Below the pieces are notes generated by a model, which ran no database searches, was not told the origin of the DNA, and saw only the letters and a list, made by a program, of their open reading frames with translations. Positions 26,569 through 39,400 of a DNA stretch of 64,000 nt are shown here, one piece after another. The stretch is from the NCBI RefSeq assembly GCF_003945595.2, contig NW_024104532.1:1053501-1117500 (forward strand), read 5' to 3'. Position 1 is the stretch's first letter; each line of letters begins with the position of its first letter. The translations under genes were made by a program, and so were the position numbers. Origin of the DNA: Pipra filicauda (lineage: Eukaryota; Chordata; Aves; Passeriformes; Pipridae).

Positions 26569-29500
26569 GTAAGTTTTTGGGGAGGGAATAAGCACATTTC
26601 TGTAGCCCTAACAGAAAGAAACCAAAAAGTGGCAGGGTGATGTCATTATTGGATAAATTACTTTGGCCATTGGCCACTTTATACAAATGCAATTTGAGGA
26701 GTGAGGCAATGGATGTCCTTTGAAGATTTCATTCAGGTACTGTATCCTCTGGGCAGTTGCAAAGTTGATACTCGTGGGTTTGGTTTGTGTAAGCTACAGT
26801 TAAAACATTTCTAGGACCTCTGAGGTTTCACACTGTCTTTTGCCTTCTTTTGAGATATATCATAAACAAACCTCCACTGAAGGACCTAATATTTCTGTTA
26901 GGTAAGAAAGGAGATATTAGAGGCAGAGGGATGGCAGGTAGTTCTGAAATCCAGCTCTCTTTTTACTAGTTATGCCTTTTCTGCAGAGAGCAGAGAGCTG
27001 ATGCCTTGGCACAAGGGCCTGACCTGTTGTTTGTTGACTCAATGAACCTGTATTATGTGCTCAGTCCTATTTCATGTTGTTTTAAAATTATGTGCAGTTA
27101 AAATTCAGTGCTGCTAGAAGTGACTGTGCGACAAAAGTGGCAAGAATGTTAACAACTGAAAATGAGAAAAAAAAAACAAGTGTGATTGCAATGGCATTTT
27201 CATAGCAGCACTTCATTTACTGTCGGTGACTTTTGCTCTTTCTAGTGCAATCCTGTTTGTCCTGAGCAGCTTTAAAATAACTGAAATGACTACAGAGAGT
27301 TTCCAGGATCTTCCTCAGAAGATATCATCTGTCTTATTTCCTGATCTAAAGTGTTAATTTGAGTCAGATACCAACCTTCCATTTTGATAACAATGGCAGA
27401 TAGCTAATTAAATAAACTTAACATCCTTTTATCTTAGCATTTCAGTGCTCTTGTAGAAATTGGAACTTGTAGCATAATGAACACAACAGCCAATACAATA
27501 TCTGATTTAATTATTGAAGGTTGTAACCTCTGCATGATGGCTAGGAATTGATTTGAACAAGCATAATCATTTAGGAAGAAAACTTAGTAAGAAAACCTTC
27601 ATATCTCTAAATGTTTTCATCCCTGAATTAAACTGAACCATAAAACCTTACATGTCAGATGCTTTTCAACATAAGATGTGTGGGAACCAAGTGCAGCACT
27701 TGGTTTGATAAATAGACTGACAAATTGCTACTTACATTTCTTTTTCTCTACTTACATTGATGGAAATAATATTTGATTATTAAGAGAACTAAGAACTACT
27801 CGCTACTGGGGAGTTTACTGTTTTCATATTACCATATTGATCTGCATTTTCATACATCAGGCACTACAAAAGGTGCCCCCTTCCTAAGGTTGTGAAAATA
27901 ATTTCCACACCATTGACAGATTACTGAATACAAGAAACAAGAAGTAGAAGGTAATGCCTGTGTGCGTTCCTTGCTTTATCCCCTATCCAGGATTATTTTT
28001 ACTGTTAGTGGAGAAGGTTTGATCTACAGTCTAGTGAGCTGGAGCATCCCTGCAGGCTTCAGTAGATGAGTCCTGGGAACTGTATTAATTATATAGTTAC
28101 ACAAACCATGTGTATAGTTTCTCTGACTTTTCACTGGAATAAACTGGATTAGCCTGTGCTGGCTTTCCGGCTGCTCATGATAACTCTGGAATTACTGTTG
28201 GGCTGGGGGCAACAAGAGTGATCCTGTTGCTTTCAGACAACTGATTTATTGTGCTGTATGAGAATTTGGCTTTCTGAAAGCAAAGGAAAGTGTTACAGTC
28301 AATCAAAGTATTGTAGTTATAGAATATTTTAAAATACTAATTAATATTCAACACTATATTTTTTTAAAGAACAGTAGTATGACCCAGTGTTGTCTTGGAG
28401 GGAAGTGTGCCTGCAGCTCCTGAACCTGATGAATATTGTTAAAATAAAGTGCCAAATTCAGCACTCAGTAACAGCTGAACATCCATACTAATTCCATAGT
28501 GATTTTCTCTGGGTTTTCAGAAGTGCATAATGCAGCTTTAAATATGTGAAGCATAACAGAAACAATATGACAAATAACAGCAAAGAGCATCCCAGAAATA
28601 ATCTGACATAGACAATTTTTCATATGTTTAATGAAACAACCTAAGAGTTGTGTACAGTAATAAATAATGGTTTCATATAAGTTCCAAAGACTTTCCGATG
28701 CTGGTTATTTATAGAAGAATTTAATTTTAATTTTTTTAAAAAACACAACAGATTTAAGTCAGTATTGTTCTGAGTTGTGGATGGAGGAGTGTTGGTGCTG
28801 CCAGGGAAGGGAAGCAGAAGAATCACTTTTTGTATTAATGGCTGCAGTCCCATCACCTCTGTGCAGTGGTTTTCCCACTCGTGTGTCTCTGTGGTGCTGT
28901 TCCTCATGCTGCCCTACCGTGGGCAGAGCTGGGCAATCCTGCCAAAATATCTGCAAAATGTGAATATTGATTATTATTGAAGGCCTGAATTTGTCACTGC
29001 TGCCTGTTCTCTGCTGCATCTCTGAATTCCCAGGAAGGCAGTAATTACAATAATATACAGACTTGCTTTCCTGGGAGCTGTGCCTTCTGTTTTAACAGTG
29101 GTTTTGGATTTCCTCTTAAAAGTGGATCCCTTTTCAAATTAATTTGGCTGGAAGGGAAGATCAAGGTTTAGAGAGGAGGAAAAGCCCTCAAATGTCATTC
29201 CATGAGACTGGCTGTGGGAAACCCTCTGAGTTTCTGTAGTTCGTGCCTTAAAGAGCCCTAGTAGGTTCTGCTGCTTCTACCACCCTACAGACAGAGTACT
29301 TGCACTTAGATGTGCTTCTCATTGCAACTGAGACTACAGCCATGAAGGACTGAATCTGTTGTACCATGACATGCAATCGATAACAACCCAACAAAGGTGT
29401 CTTTCTGTAAGTCCCTTCAAAAGGGGAAGAAGGATTAGCAGAAGGATTGGACTGATGTGGTTTGGTCCCAGGCCAGACAAGTGGCCATTGAAATCACTGA

Positions 29501-29737
29501 CATGAACTGGCTTCTTAAAGCTGCTTCCAGCCAGTTTCTTTCTGCACCACAGCTGACACCCCCCAGGCTTGCTTTCGTTTTCCCTCACCCACTCAAGAGT
29601 GACCCCTCCAAATCCCTCTGTCTTTACACAGAGATGAGGGTCTCTTTCCTGCTGTTTCCCCATCCTAGTCCTGGCTCAGTAATACTGGGTTTATGGTACG
29701 GATTGGAAGTCTGTTTTCAAGAATCAGATCTTGCAAA

Positions 29738-29792
29738 TAACCTTTAGATAAACTTTAGGCTTTGCATGACCCTAAAGTTTATCTGGAGGTTA
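29738..29792. repeat. Long near-perfect inverted repeat (22-bp stem, 11-nt loop)
   Basis: Left arm 29738-29759 pairs with right arm 29771-29792 around an 11-base loop at 29760-29770. The inner 14 bp (AGATAAACTTTAGG against CCTAAAGTTTATCT) are perfectly complementary; the outer eight pairs (TAACCTTT against GGAGGTTA) are complementary apart from two T/G positions that would be G-U in RNA. Pairing weakens outside the 22 bp. It lies in intron 4 in the transcribed strand. It may be a hairpin RNA, a tiny palindromic transposon remnant or a hairpin from replication error; no family recognised. Confidence 0.85.
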
Positions 29793-31136
29793 ATGAAAAG
29801 TAACTGGTGGTAGCAGTGTTTGCACCCTTGTAGTCTTAATGCTTAGTTTTAAAGAAATGAGATAGATGAGTTCCCTTTTCCAGGAGTGTTCAGAGCATCT
29901 TAAACTCCCAGCAGAACATATTGTACACTGAACAGTATTTTCCATGCCACTTGCATGGAACATGAGCATCTTGCTGCCTTTAATTAAGAAGTTAACTGGA
30001 CCATGAAGTATTACTTGTGTAAATAAAAGTGATTTGTACTTAGTCAAGAAGGTGCATTAGGAATTCTCACATTTCTTTGCTTGCAGATAAATTATGGAGA
30101 TTATTAAAAATTGGAAGGGTCATCTATAAACCCATCTGTAGCTCAGCTGCACTGTCACTCTCAAAATGTAGCTGTCTTTCTAACTGTGGTAATTTATTGT
30201 AGACTATCGTGTGAACCATCTGCTTGCTTATAAATCAGACCAACTTTGACTGAAAGTTGCACACAGCAGCACAAATTGTTAATTTTATGTGCTGGAAAGC
30301 AATGGCAACAGTTTAGGGGTCTTCAGTCTTCATTGCCTTAATTGGAATAGAAATTTAAAACTGGAAATTTTCCTGCCTGTGTTGAGATGAGCTGCTAAGA
30401 AGCAGGTTGCCCAGATTTAGCTTTCTTAGTGCAGTTGGGGTGTTTGGAAGCTTGCCACATCCAGGTCTGCAAGTAACTTAAAAGGAGCAAGACAGAGAAC
30501 AAGCTATGTGCGTTTTCCATTCCGATAACAAGAGAAATAAAATCCTGTGCTGTGATAACACAGGAAAATCCAGTGAATTACTTCTCTCAGGAGCTGTGTG
30601 ACAACCAATGAGATGATAATCTCAGCTTTAGGAAGCAGAGAAAGACATTGCCATGATAGGATTAGGAAGGGTTTGCCCTTTCAATGTTCATTTCAAGTGC
30701 ATAGATAGAAAAAAATAAACCTCGGTTTGCAAATGTTTACACCTGGACTTAATTTTTCTTATCCTGAATCCTTTTAAAGACAAGAATATGGATTTGCCTG
30801 ACAACTTTGACTTTGCTTCAGAAAAAAGCACTTGACTGAGGTCTTGCCTGTTCAGCTCTTTTGCAGGCTCTTCTATTGATGGGTCTGGGAACACAGAACT
30901 AAACGTGGGCACTAACCTTTCCTGTTTGGTCTCTTCTGCCTGGGGGAGTTCCAAGCTCTGTTGTTGAACAGAGAGATGGCAAAATTCACTGAACAGATTT
31001 TGGGGAGATTTTTAAGTGTGTTTTAGAAGAGATCTCTTATTGTATTTAAATGGTCTCATGCTGAAGGCCTGCTCCCCATTATTTTTAATCAACTGGGGAA
31101 AAAAAAGTTTAGAAGAAAAATCCTATACATCAAAGG

Positions 31137-31149
31137 AAAAAAAAAAAAA
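31137..31149. repeat. Poly-A run (A13)
   Basis: Thirteen uninterrupted A in an A-rich 60-bp context. No element recognised. Confidence 0.85.
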
Positions 31150-32372
31150 CCTGAGGCAAAGGACTATGTCTTTTAGTTATTTTCCTTTCTTTGGGTAATG
31201 TTAGAGGACCCTGTCCTACTCACTGTAGCAGTGAGTGTCTCTCTGAAAGCAGCATGCTTGCTCAGATCATTGGAGCAAACCTGCCCTCATTTGAAGCCAT
31301 ACAAAATAACTAGTGACTCCAGTGGAACTGGGGCTGTCATTAACACTTGGCTGGGATTCTGCAAGGGCATCTGTTTGGTCTAAAAAATTCACAGTTGTGA
31401 ATTAGGGCTGATAACTGCTATTCCCTTTACTGGTGTTTAGTAAGTTCTCATCAGCATACAAGCTAGACTAGCGAGTGCGTGAAATATGCTTCTCTGTCCT
31501 TTACATTTTCCCCAGCCAGTATTTGAATGATAGAAAATTTAAAGGAAGCTTTTAAGAGTGATAAGTAATTATTTTGCCAATGTATTTTGCCTCGCTATGT
31601 TCGGATCTGGAGGAAGCATGCTATAATTTTAAAGCACAGAAGCACTTCTGTAATGGACCTATTCTTTTGTATTATTTGCTCTGCAGGTCTACCTGCCTCC
31701 AAGCTAAAAATACGCCCTGAAAAACAGTAAACCATGTATTTGGATTAAACAATGACATGTGCCCACAGTGGGGCATACCTGCCTCATAGCCATAAATACA
31801 TATTTATAAGCAATATAACATACTAATTTAGATAAAAAGGCAATGCAGATGGCAAGATAATTGCAACTTTGTATGAGGTTCAAACTGTGTAGTAGAAATG
31901 TAGCTTTCAGATAGATAGCATGAAAGAAGGCTGCTATTTTTTTGTGGAAGAAAGAATAATTTCTTTCCTTCCTTTGTCAAAGTTTACAGGGAAATAAATG
32001 GATATTGAATTAGTTCCTGATGATTTGGTCTAGCAAAGTGCTTAAGGGTTTCAGCATGCTCACTGAAACCATCACAGGGTGGAAGTGAAGTTTGTCTCAC
32101 CATGCTGCCATCAGTCAGCAGTCCCTGGGTGCTCCCACCCCCTCTTAGGCCATTGTTCCTCCCAGCATTTCACTATTCCCTTAGAGAATGGATCTTATAG
32201 AAGAGAGGAATCTTCTTTGCATATTATGCTGCATACAAGCCAGTGAGAGCTCCTGTCAGCTCATGGAGGTGTTGGTCCCCTGGCATTGGCCTCTGGGGGC
32301 AGTTCAGCTGCCACTGTAGCTTCAGGTAGAAAATCTCTCACTACCTGAGGTTGACTCCTGAAGCACAATAGC

Positions 32373-32398
32373 TGCAGTCAGGATAGATCCTGACTGCA
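32373..32398. repeat. 12-bp perfect inverted repeat with 2-base centre
   Basis: TGCAGTCAGGAT (32373-32384), centre AG, ATCCTGACTGCA (32387-32398): a perfect 26-bp interrupted palindrome. Weak further pairing exists outside (AAGC at 32361-32364 with GCTT at 32407-32410). Could extrude as a cruciform or bind a dimeric factor; neither is shown. Confidence 0.85.
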
Positions 32399-32464
32399 TC
32401 TTCATAGCTTGCTCCTTCTTGATTGATTTGTGGTTCAGATGTTAAGATATTGCCCTAATAACTT

Positions 32465-32485
32465 GGGGGGGCGGGGGGGGGAGGG
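32465..32485 (+). repeat. G-run tract, potential G-quadruplex
   Basis: Runs G7, C, G8, then a G before A, then G3, giving at least four G3 tracts with one-base loops on the transcribed-sense strand. Such a tract can fold as a G-quadruplex in DNA or in the pre-mRNA. Only the sequence is shown. Confidence 0.7.
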
Positions 32486-35119
32486 AAGAACAAGGTTTCT
32501 AGTGATGGCAGAGCCAACAGAAATGAGCTTCTTGCAGCCATGCCTGGCCATCTCCTCTATTCCCTGTAGGGTTTGTTGAGCCTTCCTTGTGGCACCACTC
32601 CAGATAGCTTGTTAGATTCCATGCCAGTGTGCTTTTGCTATAAATGTGTCTCAGTTTGGTCAGTTTGAGTCTTGCTTGCCTAACAGTGATCAGCAGAGAG
32701 GAGAGCTGGCAGTCAGAGGGGGATGCAGTGAAAGAGCAAGTTGCAAAAGGCATCATTTTGGCAGAAGGGTCCTCACCTGATGTACTGATATTTTTGTCAT
32801 CACCATCCAAAGCAGATTGGAGTCTGCATACAGCAGTAGGCTGTGAGGGTCCAGTGGGGTTTATAAAATTGATACATTCTCCTACAATAAATTTCATTCC
32901 TAAGCAATGAAATCCAGAGAGCCTACTTCAGACTGAACCTTGGCTGCCCCAGCGCTTTGGGGGCAGTTCGTGGCTCTGTGATATTTCCAGTGTGCTGAAA
33001 AGGTTGAAGTTAAGTAAATTTTACAGCAACTATGAAAACATTTCCCTTTACCTTCATAGTGAAATTGGTCAGAAGTCTCTCAGCATTTGAAGGGAATTGT
33101 GTAGGCTGGCTGAAGGGGCGTGTCCAATAACATCAGAATTAAACCTTGCTGTGCCTCTTCCTGGTTGGTTGTGTAAGGAGCCACACACTGAGACTGCAAT
33201 AGGGAACTGAAGTATCCCACTGGCTGCCAAATCAGAGTATCCCAAAGAAGTGCAAGAAAGGAAGCTCTGATGTAAACTTTCTGAAATAACTCCACAAGTT
33301 GCATTTCAAAGTAAAACCTCATGGAGGCTGCCTATGGCATTTAAAAAAGGATTTCATTAAATGTTGCTAACTTGTCATAAGCTCTCTTAAATGGAAGGGT
33401 AATGGCTTATAACATTTGTAAGCTTTTTAATTTCATGCAATATGAGCAGTGTAATCAACACCTATTAAAGCCAATCAGCTGTGCCAAGTGGGCTACCTAC
33501 CTCAGCTTTTGTCTATATTTGCATTATGGCTACATCTATGAACTAACCCTGGGAACATGTTTGTGCTTTCTTATCCTGACATCAGTGGAGACTTTGTGTC
33601 CAGAAAATCCCATATGGTCATTGCAGAAGTATCTGAACCCATAAGCTGAATAACCACTTTATAATCAGTAGTTTTCACCTTCTTGTTAAGGGAGTTTGGG
33701 CCACGGAGGTGATGTGGACAAGTTAACAGCTTCTGAGCTAAAATGGTCTCTCAATGTATTTTACTTTTTCCCTTTGACAGGTAGAATATCTCTGCTTGAA
33801 CTGGTTGTGTAAGGAAAGGGAAATTGCCTAGATCATGTGTTTGTTTTGCTGTTCTGATCTGATTCCCAACTCCTCTCCGTTTTAAACTTTTGCAGCTGGA
33901 CTCTATGGTCATTAAAAACAAGTGATGAGCGTCACAGCTCAAAGTGAGCTCTGGATTAGGGCTGGGGGATTTGTGGGCTCTAAGCTTTTGCATTGCATTT
34001 TTGCCGTGATCCCAGAAATCACTTGTATTTCAGCTGTGAAAAGGAGGACAGTGGGGCACGAAAAACATGTGTGATTGTGTAGGCTGCATTTGTCTCCCTG
34101 AAGTTCAAAGTTTAAGGATTTACCATTTCTAAACATTGCTTCTGACAATCAGGATTCTGGCTGCTTTGGAAAATCTGAAATAAAAAAGCAACTTGCTAAT
34201 ACTAAAAATGAAAAAGAAATGAAACTTTATACAGTATGGGTAGAGGGAAGATAGAGGCAAATAGACAAAGGAAACACTAAAAGACAAATAGAAAGATCTA
34301 CTTATAAAGAAAAAGAATGTTTTTCTCATGTTTCCAAGAAGCCTCAAAGCAGAGCTTTGTGTCTTTTTACTACAGGACAGTAAACACTTCTGCAACTCTT
34401 CTGCTGATCAAAACTAATTTGGCAGGAAAGTTATGTATTTTATGAGGCATGAGTTGACAAGACAAGCTGTGCTGTCATTAGCAAGTGCAGGCACACACAA
34501 CCGATTTTACAGACGGCTCAGGTTGTGTGTTCTTTGATTTACAATAGGAAAGGAAAGTAAGGATTTCCAGGTTTCATTTGCCAGTTGCTATGCCAGTAAT
34601 AAGAGTTTCTCTGACTGTTTGGTTTCTAAATGACTGATGATGTCTTTGGAGAAAGAAGAACACAGGGAAAAACCAGGACAACTCTAAATTTGCTCCTTTT
34701 TCTTTTAGGACAAATTGGTTAAGAGTCTTGGGAAAACTGACTTGCTGCTTTTGAAAGAAAAAAATATTGTTTCTTTAGCTGTTAACATCTTCCTGATTGC
34801 AACATCTTTGTTTCTGATCTCTGTTTCTGTTTGCTTGAGGTTGTGCCTGGCCATCAACTCCCAGGGGCAGGAAGGGGCAGTCCCACACCAGTATTAGTGG
34901 CACAGTGTTGGAGTGCAGAACACTGCTGTACATGTGTGATAAAAATGGCTATAGCTAGTCACAGAGTTAGACATTCTGACTTGTCAGTAAATCATTGATT
35001 GGCATTGACTGTTCAACCAGATATTTAATTATGTGCATAATTTAGACATAAGTAGTTTCACTGACATGAGTAAGGCTATTCCCATGCCTAGAGTTGGTTC
35101 TTTGCTGCATATATCTATA

Positions 35120-35149
35120 ATGTCTACATGTCTATATGTCTACATGTAG
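35120..35149. repeat. Tandem 8-bp repeat (ATGTCTAY x3)
   Basis: ATGTCTAC, ATGTCTAT, ATGTCTAC, then partial ATGTAG. Short minisatellite-like array; no element recognised. Confidence 0.8.
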
Positions 35150-36369
35150 TGCATGTGTGTGGCAGAGCAAAGCCACTGGTGGGAGTTCATCCTGCTCAAC
35201 TCTGTACAAACATGGAACAGAAAGAAAACTCAAGGTGTTTTAGCTCACAGTATGTCTTCCTTGTTCATCCTTCAAGCACAATCCTTGTTTGCCATCCTTA
35301 CATAAAACAGCAGGAGATTCCTCACTTTTTTTTTCCCTGAGCAGGAGTGGAGCTGAAGCCTCCATGGCTTTTACCTTCACACCTCTGAGGTTCCACAAAG
35401 TGCATCATCTGTACAGTGCTGCTTTCATCCAACTTCCCCCAGAAACATCCTTTCTAAGGACAGAGACACATCTTCCTTTGGAAAGTTATTCTTTATGGTC
35501 TACAAGGGAAAGTTTCATTTAACATTTATTTCAAATGCAGCAGTGCTAAAATTCGATTTGTAAATCATTGTCTGTTTATGAAAATGGTGAGTAAATACAT
35601 GCCAAGATTTTCACACTATCTTCTTAGTCAGTGTAGGTTACTTTGTTGGATTCTTAATTAGTAATCTAAAACTAGGCAATTAAAATTGCTATTTTTGACC
35701 TAGGATTTTTCCTCTCTTTTTCTTTCCAGCTGCAGCTTGATATTCTTGTTTCTCTATTGATTTAGACAAGGAGTTGATTTGTCATGGGGCATCTAATGAA
35801 TAAAAGTGATGAATGTCTGAGTTCTGTTTCTCTTCTAAGAAACCAGCAGCAGATGCAAAAGATTACCTGTGGCCCCATGAATGGGTGGTTACGGATTCAG
35901 GGGGAGGCTTACTGTTCACTGAATTATTCATATTCCTCTTCACAGTGCCTGGAAAGTCTTCTTTTCCAAGTATTAGTGCAAACTGAACCTTCTTGGATAT
36001 AATCTGATAGGACTGCAGCCCAAGGCAGCACAGCTGAACAGTAATATGTGTTTTTCCAATGAGAAGCTTTGTAGGATATCAGTATTTAAAAGCAGAGAAA
36101 CAAATAAAATTACAGACAGTGGGTACATTGAGGGGAGAAGAAAGGTCACTTGTCTGACAGAACAAGCATTGATCTCCAGCAAGGCTTTCAGTTCTTTAGC
36201 CAAAAGCTGTTTTCTTTCTTTTGATTGGGTTGATCAGTAAGAGTGTGAACATTTCATTATTTTTGTTAAAATCCTGATTTTTTTCTAAGTATATATTGCA
36301 GGTTAGAAGTACCAAGTGGGCACAGCTGTTCATTACCCTAGAGCAGTTGATATTTTCCTTTAGGCAGAT

Positions 36370-36480
36370 TCACTGTCGTGTTGTACAGACAGGTGAAGCC
36401 ACACAATGAATCGCCAAATAATCCATAATGCAAACACACGCTAATTGCTGTAAAAGGTCAGGAGTATGTGTTCAATTGAA
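36370..36480. promoter_or_regulatory. Small motif-rich block (octamer-like)
   Basis: Contains GAATCGCCAAATAATCCATA, AATGCAAACACACGCTAATT and TTCAATTGAAGC, that is, an ATGCAAA POU-type core between two AT cores with isolated CpGs. Possible conserved element; evidence is motif content only. Confidence 0.22.
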
Positions 36481-39400
36481 GCTGATTTAGGGTCTTGGTG
36501 TCCATGACTGGAAGGCAGCAAGTTGGTGGCATGAACCTGACCACGTTTCCTCTGATGCTTTCTTTGATTGCGTGTTCAGAGCCTGTATCCTCCATTTTTT
36601 TGCAGAACATCCTTCACTCTTTAGATGAAGTAAAGGCCACATTGGGCAATGGCACGTGTGTTGTCGCTGGTGCTGGCTTGAGAAGCACCTTTGATTGCAT
36701 GTCTACTGTTGCTTCAGGCCAAAATATTCTATCTGTATTCTGCTACCTCTTGAAATCCCCAGCTCCTACTGCAAACTGACCTTTGCTATATGTTTTCTTA
36801 ACATCCCAACTGTTATTTATAAATTATGAGCCCTGATGTTGGTACAACCTGGCAAAGAAGGAGGCTTTTTGTTTCTGTCTGCAGCATTATCTATTATGCA
36901 GCATTCTGGGAAGCATAGCTTAGGTGAAGTAGAAGGAAAAGGAAGATGCAGGCAGGACCCTTCCTGTACCCTTTGCTGGTAGGAACCACTCATTGGGTGT
37001 TTTCACTGATCAGTTTTGTTCCTCCAGAGTTTTGAAAGAACTTCAGGAATAAAAACACCGGGAGGCAAATGCCTTCTGTTAAAAACCACAAGAGGACGAG
37101 CTGCCCTGCTGATTGCCAAAGAGTAATTTGGGTCCTTGGCTTTTGCATGCCTCCCTGTGCTCTGTGTTACCTTCACACACCCCAGTCTCTTTGGCTGCTT
37201 TTGCCATTACTCACTATTTCCCCAAACACCTTTCCTGTCTTCTTCCAGGCATGGAAAAAGCATCTGCTGCTTTTTCTGTGAGCCTGACATCTCTTGAAAT
37301 ACCCCCCCCGGCTCCCCAGTGGTGTTGGTTAGAGATGTGTTTTTTGCTCATCAGCCCTGTACCACAGCAATACCCTGTGTTCTCTCCTCTCTTCACCCTG
37401 AAGCAGATACTCAGGAGTGTCTGTTGACTGGCAGCTGCAAGACACAATCAAATCCCAACACAAAACATCCTGATCCTGCAGTTGTCCCACTGATCAGAAC
37501 TTTGCTCCTGTGCTCTCTCTGTAGGTGCATGTGTTCAGTGTAGCGAAGTCCAGCATGATTTAGCATCTTTCCTCCGGATCAGTCCAATTCCATGTCACAC
37601 GCTTAGCTGCATCTGTCATTTTACCTGTTCAAGTGTGCCATTGCCTTGGCTGTTGGACATTCAGCCTCTCTGAGGCACAGGGAGGTTTGCAGTTGGTGCA
37701 CAGTTGAGTTGTCTCCCTCTTTGAGACAGTTCCTGTCTGACAGTAACTCACACATGAACTGTTCTGTCACTGCGGTCAGAGCTTGGCCCGTCTGTTTTTT
37801 CTTCTAAGGAAGACTCTGTCTAGTCATGTAGACCAACAGAGCATCCTTCTTAAAGCCAAGTATTGATCATTTCAGCAGAAGAAACAGAGTGGTTAGATAA
37901 GAGCAATTCAAAACTAGTTTGTGGTAATGTTTCTGTGACCCCATAACCCTGTATCATAATTAAAGCAGATCAAGTTACTTTGGTATCAGAGGTACAGTCA
38001 TGGGCCTAGCCTTTCTTTTCCATCCTTCCCATTTTCCCAGATATCCCTCTGCAGGGTTAACTGAGTATTTTTCTACAATAAATATTCCCACAACAAGGCC
38101 TAAATATGGTTTTCATCAATCATTTTATAGCTGTTTCAAACCTGTCATGCATTTACAGCAGCTCAGGAAAAAAAAATAAAAGGCAGAAAAACCACAAATA
38201 AAACCAAGAATTGGAATAAAAAAGCTGAATTTTCTGTCACCAGGAATGGTCAGATGATCTTTCTTTGTGTCTTGTACAGTGGCAAGTGCTCAGTCTCCAA
38301 TGAATAAATAACTACAGATCCAGGAAATGAGATTATTACTCCCATGAAGCTGTTGGAAAGGAGAGCACTCTGTGCCCTTCAAACCTGCTTCCTGATGCAC
38401 AGCCCTGCATTTGCCTATGGTGCACAGCAAACCTGAAGGATAGGGCTCGTAAAGAAGAGGCTTATAATTGCAACAGGAGCCCAGAAACAGAGACTCTTTG
38501 ATTTCAGGAACATGTCCGGGCTGAACCTTGTCATTTCACAGGCCAGATGCTTTGGAGAGAACTCCACTGGGTAATCACAGAAGTAAGGATGGCTGCCTGT
38601 GTCCTGCCTCCAGCCCTCACCGTGCTGTAATATAGTTGCTTTTGCAGTGTAATTGCTTTCTCTGCAGGGCTTCTTCCTATTGATTCTGCTTGTGTGGATT
38701 TAAATGGTTTGCGGGTTGTAACTAGACTCAAGTTGGTCTGCAACTCCTCTCCTCTGTGCTAGGCAGCTCACGTGGCAGTTCTGAGAGACTTCAGTGATGT
38801 CTGGATAGCATCACTCCCTTGCCTGCACATATATATTTGATTGGAAAAGAGAGGCTGGATCAGATAAGTTCAGAACATCAATAAATACGTGTATTTTGTT
38901 TGGTGACACTTGTTCAATTTGAATCTTTTTCCCAGGAAGCAGCTTGTGTTGTGTCATTTTTTCAACGTGCTGTGTAAATGCTCTGCATCTGCAACTGTCG
39001 AGGCTGGTGCCATCCCATAGCAGTGCCATCTGCTCGCTCACAAAGTGCTTTTTGCGTAGATAAAAAATGTGAGGTGTTACTCATAATTAGGCAAATCACA
39101 TGCTGTGATCTGTGATTGATTTGATTCCTGTTGCTGGCTACCTCGCATATGTCTGTGTGTCCATAAGTATTGTCTACATATCAGCATATGGATGCAGATG
39201 AATCAGAGACTCGTGAATTCTTTTTTCCAATCCAGACATATGGAAATGTTTTCCCTTCTTCTTATTAGCAGCAGCTGAATTTCAGTAACACCAGGGGCCT
39301 CTGCTGGGATCTTTGCCTGTGTTTTGTGCTGTACATGCATACGTAAGTTGGCACAGCCATTTATAATCTAATACAAGAAGTAAGCGATCCATGACATGCA

